10,615 bases of DNA, from assembly GCA_024689605.1 (NCBI GenBank), contig JAILDD010000057.1, positions 1-10,615 on the forward strand, in the 5' to 3' direction. This DNA comes from Lachnospiraceae bacterium. Its GTDB lineage: Bacteria; Bacillota_A; Clostridia; Lachnospirales; Lachnospiraceae. Below are positions 7,533 to 10,615 of this stretch, piece by piece (position 1 is the stretch's first letter; every line of letters begins with the position of its first letter). Under the pieces are notes generated by a model that searched no databases, was not told the origin of the DNA, and was given only the letters and a program-made list of their open reading frames with translations. A program made the translations under genes and the position numbers.

Positions 7533-8678
7533 ATGGAAGCGAATCTGAATCATGTACACGAGCCTTGGGTACGTATCGCCAAGAGGGATAATATGTCTTT
7601 TTTGACCAAGCTCGGTATCAGGATAGCGGTCTTGGCTGTCGGCATAGTGATATGTGCCATCATAATTTATATCATCACAGGCTTAAATCCTTTTGTGGTA
7701 TATCTGACGGTGGTAAAGGGTGCTTTTGGAACCGTTCGAAGGGTGTGGGCTACAGTGCGTGAGATGATGATGCTTGCCTGTATTGCAATAGGTCTTGCAC
7801 CGGCTTTCAAAATGAAATTCTGGAACATAGGTGCAGAAGGACAGGTGCTTATCGGCGGCATAGTTTCTGCCGGCTGCATGATATACCTTTCATTTCTGCC
7901 GGGCCCCGTACTGCTTTTAGTTATGTTTGCATTAAGCGCGACTGCGGGTGCCCTATGGGGTCTGGTTCCTGCTGTATTTAAGGCAAAGTGGAATACAAAT
8001 GAAACACTTTTTACCCTTATGATGAACTATGTGGCTATACAGCTTACTGCCTTTCTTGTATCCAAGTGGGAGAATCCCAAGGGGTCGAATACTGTGGGAA
8101 TAATAAATCCCAATACCAGAGCCGGGTGGTTTCCGGAAATAGCAGGACAGCAGTTTATGCTGAATGTTATCATAGTATTGGTACTGGCACTGCTGATGAA
8201 CATTTATCTGAAATATACCAAACACGGATATGAGATAGCTGTTGTAGGCGAGTCCTGGAATACCGCGAGATATGCTGGAATAAATGTCGGAAAGATACTG
8301 GTAAGGACTATGCTGCTTTCCGGTGCTGTATGTGGTATTGCCGGCTTCCTGGCAGTAAGCGGTGCATCTCATACTATATCCACATCTACGGCCGGCGGCA
8401 GGGGCTTTACAGCCATAATCGTGGCCTGGCTTGCAAAATTCGATTCACTGACCATGCTGTTTATCTCGCTGATGCTTGCATTTTTTGACAGTGGTGCAAA
8501 TGAGATCGCGTCAAAATGCGGTCTTAACGATTATGCTTCAGATATGATAATCGGCATAATACTATTCTTTATCCTGGCAGGAGATTTTTTTGTAAATTAC
8601 AGGCTGATATTCAGGAAAAAGATATCTGCGGTAACAGCCGACAAAAATGCCGGGGCTTCCGGAAAGGAGGTGGCATGA
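7533..8678 (+). CDS. ABC transporter permease 1 (BMP/nucleoside-type, NupP-like)
   Basis: This is one of the two membrane subunits that form the translocation channel. It has 381 residues and about nine or ten hydrophobic segments, roughly at 28-50, 78-95, 105-121, 124-147, 156-178, 208-226, 258-277, 290-302, 306-325 and 336-358. Family motifs are FWNIGAEGQVLIGG (97-110), TLMMNYVAIQL (161-171), the cytoplasmic loop HGYEIAVVGESWNTARYAGI (231-250) that should contact the ATPase, and GGRGFTAIIVAWL. Only one base separates it from the ATPase stop codon. The ribosome binding site AGGAGA (7515-7520) lies 12 bases before this ATG. An alternative ATG at 7593 (M21) has AGAGGG 6 bases upstream, but the segment EPWVRIAKRD before it looks like the usual start of this permease group, so I keep the longer form. 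Confidence 0.93.
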   Translation: MEANLNHVHEPWVRIAKRDNMSFLTKLGIRIAVLAVGIVICAIIIYIITGLNPFVVYLTVVKGAFGTVRRVWATVREMMMLACIAIGLAPAFKMKFWNIGAEGQVLIGGIVSAGCMIYLSFLPGPVLLLVMFALSATAGALWGLVPAVFKAKWNTNETLFTLMMNYVAIQLTAFLVSKWENPKGSNTVGIINPNTRAGWFPEIAGQQFMLNVIIVLVLALLMNIYLKYTKHGYEIAVVGESWNTARYAGINVGKILVRTMLLSGAVCGIAGFLAVSGASHTISTSTAGGRGFTAIIVAWLAKFDSLTMLFISLMLAFFDSGANEIASKCGLNDYASDMIIGIILFFILAGDFFVNYRLIFRKKISAVTADKNAGASGKEVA

Positions 8679-9661
8679 TGCAGAATTTCGTCACTTTGAT
8701 AAGAGCCGCAGTATTCTTCGGAACGGTCATAATGTTTGGCTGCGTAGGCGAGACCGTGACAGAAAAAGCGGGAAACTTAAACCTTGGTGTTCCGGGCATA
8801 ATGTACCTGGGCGGCATAGCATCTCTTTCCAGCGTATTTATCTATGAGGGCAGTACAGAGAATCCGAATAAGGCAGTATGTGTAATACTGGCTCTTGTTT
8901 CGGCTTTTGTGGCCTCCTCGCTGGGCGGACTCATATATGCCTTTTTGACTATTACACTCAGGGCAAACCAGAACGTGACCGGACTTACGCTTACCATATT
9001 CGGTTCAGGTGTGGCAAATTTCTTTGGTGGCTCTTTAAATACCCTTGCAGGTCGTTTTGAGCAGATAGCAGTGCCTGTAACTTCTGCTGCTTTCAGGACA
9101 ACACTTCCTTTCAGCGATTCGCTGGGAGTAGTGGGTGAGCTGTTCTTCTCTTACGGTTTTATGGTTTATCTTGCAATAATCATAGCAGTGCTTACGCATT
9201 TATTCATGAACCACACAAGGCGCGGATTAAACCTCCGTACCGTGGGTGAGAATCCTGCCGCAGCCGATGCAGCGGGTATAAATGTAAATCTGAACAAATA
9301 CCTGGCTATATGCATAGGAGCCGGTATATGCGGTTTTGGCGGCGTGTATTATGTTATGGATTATATAAAGGGTACATGGGCTAACGACGGCTCTATAGAG
9401 ACTCTGGGATGGCTTGCTGTAGCGCTGGTTATCTTTACCACCTGGAAGAGCAAGCATGCCATCTGGGGGGCATATCTATTCGGTATACTTTACTGGCTGT
9501 ATCTCTATATCCCCGGACTTACAAGGAGTTCTCAGGAGATATTCAAGATGCTTCCTTACGTGGTAACGGTGGTTGTGCTGATCGTGACCAGCCTGCGCAA
9601 CAGCAGGGACAAGCAGCCGCCTGCAGCACTGGGCCTGCCGTATTTCAGGGAAGAGAGATAG
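8675..9661 (+). CDS. ABC transporter permease 2 (BMP/nucleoside-type, NupQ-like)
   Basis: This is the second membrane subunit, pairing with permease 1. It has 328 residues and eight or more hydrophobic segments. The hallmark near the N-terminus is ETVTEKAGNLNLGVPGIMYLGG (26-47), where relatives carry an ERAG-NLGVEG motif. The ATPase-facing loop is RRGLNLRTVGENPAAADAAG (182-201), and the C-terminus ends in the conserved-looking ALGLPYFREER. The ATG overlaps the previous stop as ATGA (8675-8678), so translation is probably coupled. A second ATG follows at 8678. The ribosome binding site AAAGGAGG (8663-8670) is only 4 bases from the first ATG and 7 from the second, so the second may be the true start, removing one Met. 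The gene ends in TAG. Confidence 0.93.
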   Translation: MMQNFVTLIRAAVFFGTVIMFGCVGETVTEKAGNLNLGVPGIMYLGGIASLSSVFIYEGSTENPNKAVCVILALVSAFVASSLGGLIYAFLTITLRANQNVTGLTLTIFGSGVANFFGGSLNTLAGRFEQIAVPVTSAAFRTTLPFSDSLGVVGELFFSYGFMVYLAIIIAVLTHLFMNHTRRGLNLRTVGENPAAADAAGINVNLNKYLAICIGAGICGFGGVYYVMDYIKGTWANDGSIETLGWLAVALVIFTTWKSKHAIWGAYLFGILYWLYLYIPGLTRSSQEIFKMLPYVVTVVVLIVTSLRNSRDKQPPAALGLPYFREER

Positions 9662-9700
9662 TTTATAAAAATTATGTGAGGAAAATGATCGGAGGTTTCT

Positions 9701-10285
9701 ATGCAGTTACTGGAAGATAGAATCAGAAAAGACGGTATCGTAAAGGAAGGCAATGTCCTCAAGGTTGATTCATTTTTAAATCACCGTATGGACATAGAGC
9801 TTTTTGCGGAGATTGGCAAGGAATTTAAGAGAATCTTTGCGGACAGGCCAATCAACAAGATCCTTACTATCGAGGCTTCGGGTATCGGAATAGCGGTTAT
9901 CGCGGCTCAGTATTTTGATAATGCTCCGGTGGTTTTTGCCAAGAAATCCCAGTCTATCAACCTGGACGGAAGTGTGTACAGCACAAAGATACAGTCCTTT
10001 ACCCACGGACGTGTATATGATGTCATAGTTTCGAAAAAATATCTTTCACCGGAGGATCATGTGCTGGTCATTGATGACTTCCTTGCAAACGGATGTGCCA
10101 TAGAGGGACTCATAAGCATTATAAATGAGTCAGGCGCAACCCTTGAGGGCGTGGGCATAGCTATTGAGAAAGGCTTCCAGGACGGAGGAAAGAACCTTCG
10201 TGAGTCAGGCATTAATCTCCATTCCCTGGCTATCGTGGAATCCATGGATGCATCAACAGGAGAGATAGTATTCAGGGAACAGTAA
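9701..10285 (+). CDS. xpt: Xanthine phosphoribosyltransferase
   Basis: Xpt is a soluble purine-salvage enzyme that joins xanthine (less well guanine) to PRPP, giving XMP and pyrophosphate. The 194 residues equal the length of Bacillus subtilis Xpt, with matching blocks: [14 protein letters not shown] (18-31), [14 protein letters not shown] (53-66), [12 protein letters not shown] (77-88) and SFTHGR (99-104). The PRPP-binding motif is [11 protein letters not shown] (121-131), followed by [14 protein letters not shown] (150-163). GGAGG at 9691-9695, 5 bases before ATG, fixes the start. It lies 39 bases after permease 2 with no terminator between, so it is probably the last gene of the transporter operon. 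This placement supports a purine as the transported substrate. No guanine riboswitch, common before xpt in Bacillus, is visible. Confidence 0.96.
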   Translation: MQLLEDRIRKDGIVKEGNVLKVDSFLNHRMDIELFAEIGKEFKRIFADRPINKILTIEASGIGIAVIAAQYFDNAPVVFAKKSQSINLDGSVYSTKIQSFTHGRVYDVIVSKKYLSPEDHVLVIDDFLANGCAIEGLISIINESGATLEGVGIAIEKGFQDGGKNLRESGINLHSLAIVESMDASTGEIVFREQ

Positions 10286-10338
10286 GTCATTATGCAGCTG
10301 TGGTCTGGATGTTTATAATAATAATTCATTGTCAATAA

Positions 10339-10370
10339 AAAAGCTGCGGTCATTGCTGACCGCAGCTTTT
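10339..10370. terminator. Shared bidirectional terminator between xpt and the convergent GH94 gene
   Basis: A perfect 14-bp stem, AAAAGCTGCGGTCA (10339-10352) and TGACCGCAGCTTTT (10357-10370), has loop TTGC. On the minus strand the stem is followed by six T (complement of 10337-10342) and begins 15 bases after the GH94 stop, so it looks best suited to that gene. On the plus strand it has four T and ends the xpt transcript 54 bases after its stop. Bases 10286-10336 hold nothing else that I recognise. Confidence 0.9.
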
Positions 10371-10384
10371 AAAGTGTGTATTTA

Positions 10385-10615
10385 TCAGCCCATTACAACT
10401 TCTACGCTGTGGGTCTTTCCGTCAGAGAATGCAGGGATGAGGTTGCCGTCGATTGCATTGCCGTCTACGGTAACGCTCTTAACGCCCTTGCATACGTGTG
10501 AAGGATTTGTAACCTTGATATCGTAAGTAGCGTTTCTGAACTGTCTTGTAGCCTTGAGGCCGTCCCATGCGGAAGGTATCGAAGGATCGATGCGCAGTCC
10601 GTCGAAGTCAGCCTG
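10385..10615 (-). CDS. GH94 glycoside phosphorylase, C-terminal end (partial; probably cellobiose phosphorylase)
   Basis: The minus strand is open from the right edge to a TGA at 10385-10387 and encodes the last 76 residues of a protein whose start lies outside the window. Readable pieces are [20 protein letters not shown], then [32 protein letters not shown] and a final VEVVMG. This order matches, from memory, the C-terminal beta-sandwich end of GH94 phosphorylases of about 800 residues, which split cellobiose with phosphate into glucose 1-phosphate and glucose in the cytosol. Cellodextrin or chitobiose phosphorylase, or another GH94 member, remains possible because the catalytic domain is not visible. 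It converges on xpt and shares its terminator. Confidence 0.8.
   Translation of the reverse strand, partial: QADFDGLRIDPSIPSAWDGLKATRQFRNATYDIKVTNPSHVCKGVKSVTVDGNAIDGNLIPAFSDGKTHSVEVVMG

Noticed and set aside
8647..8847. Plus-strand frame across the permease 1/permease 2 junction
   Set aside because: It is an out-of-frame shadow of two secure membrane-protein genes.
10286..10336. Possible small gene or regulatory RNA after xpt
   Set aside because: Only about 50 bases of AT-rich spacer lie before the shared terminator, with no start and ribosome binding site pair and no structure beyond the terminator.

Overview
The window looks like an ordinary chromosomal segment of a low-to-mid GC Firmicute, most likely a Lachnospiraceae-type Clostridium relative (Butyrivibrio, Roseburia or similar). 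This rests on the smc-ftsY gene pair, the Gram-positive-style lipoprotein, strong GGAGG ribosome binding sites, the style of the BMP-family importer, and the tail of a GH94 cellobiose-phosphorylase-like gene. The taxonomic call is inference from gene content and protein style, not from a database search.

Left block (1-4423, + strand): the C-terminal half of SMC (cut by the left edge), then ftsY 13 bases later, then a PLP-dependent threonine ammonia-lyase with a C-terminal ACT domain 27 bases after that. The short gaps suggest one transcript, which ends at a long hairpin terminator at about 4377-4423. The block joins chromosome segregation (SMC), membrane protein targeting (FtsY, the SRP receptor) and amino-acid metabolism; the last seems a passenger.

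Middle block (4424-10370, + strand): a complete BMP-family (Nup/PnrA-like) ABC importer. First comes the substrate-binding lipoprotein (4502-5776), closed by a strong terminator (5790-5824). A new extended -10 promoter candidate (5854-5882) and a structured leader follow. Then come the double ATPase (5954-7531), permease 1 (7533-8678), permease 2 (8675 or 8678 to 9661) and xanthine phosphoribosyltransferase xpt (9701-10285). The transport genes are packed with a 1-base gap and an ATGA overlap, and xpt follows after 39 bases. The logical reading is uptake of a purine from outside followed by capture of the free base as a nucleotide by Xpt. The terminator after the binding protein would let it be made in excess over the membrane complex.

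Right edge: a perfect 14-bp hairpin (10339-10370) serves as a shared terminator between xpt and a convergent minus-strand gene. Only the last 76 residues of that gene are in the window; they resemble the C-terminal end of GH94 cellobiose phosphorylases.

I see no mobile element, CRISPR array, tRNA or rRNA, no recognisable riboswitch and no gap above 200 bases. No clearly new system is visible. The points most worth a second look are the ligand-site variant of the binding protein next to xpt, the paired hairpins in both transporter leaders, the degenerate second ATPase site, and the long acidic N-terminus of FtsY.
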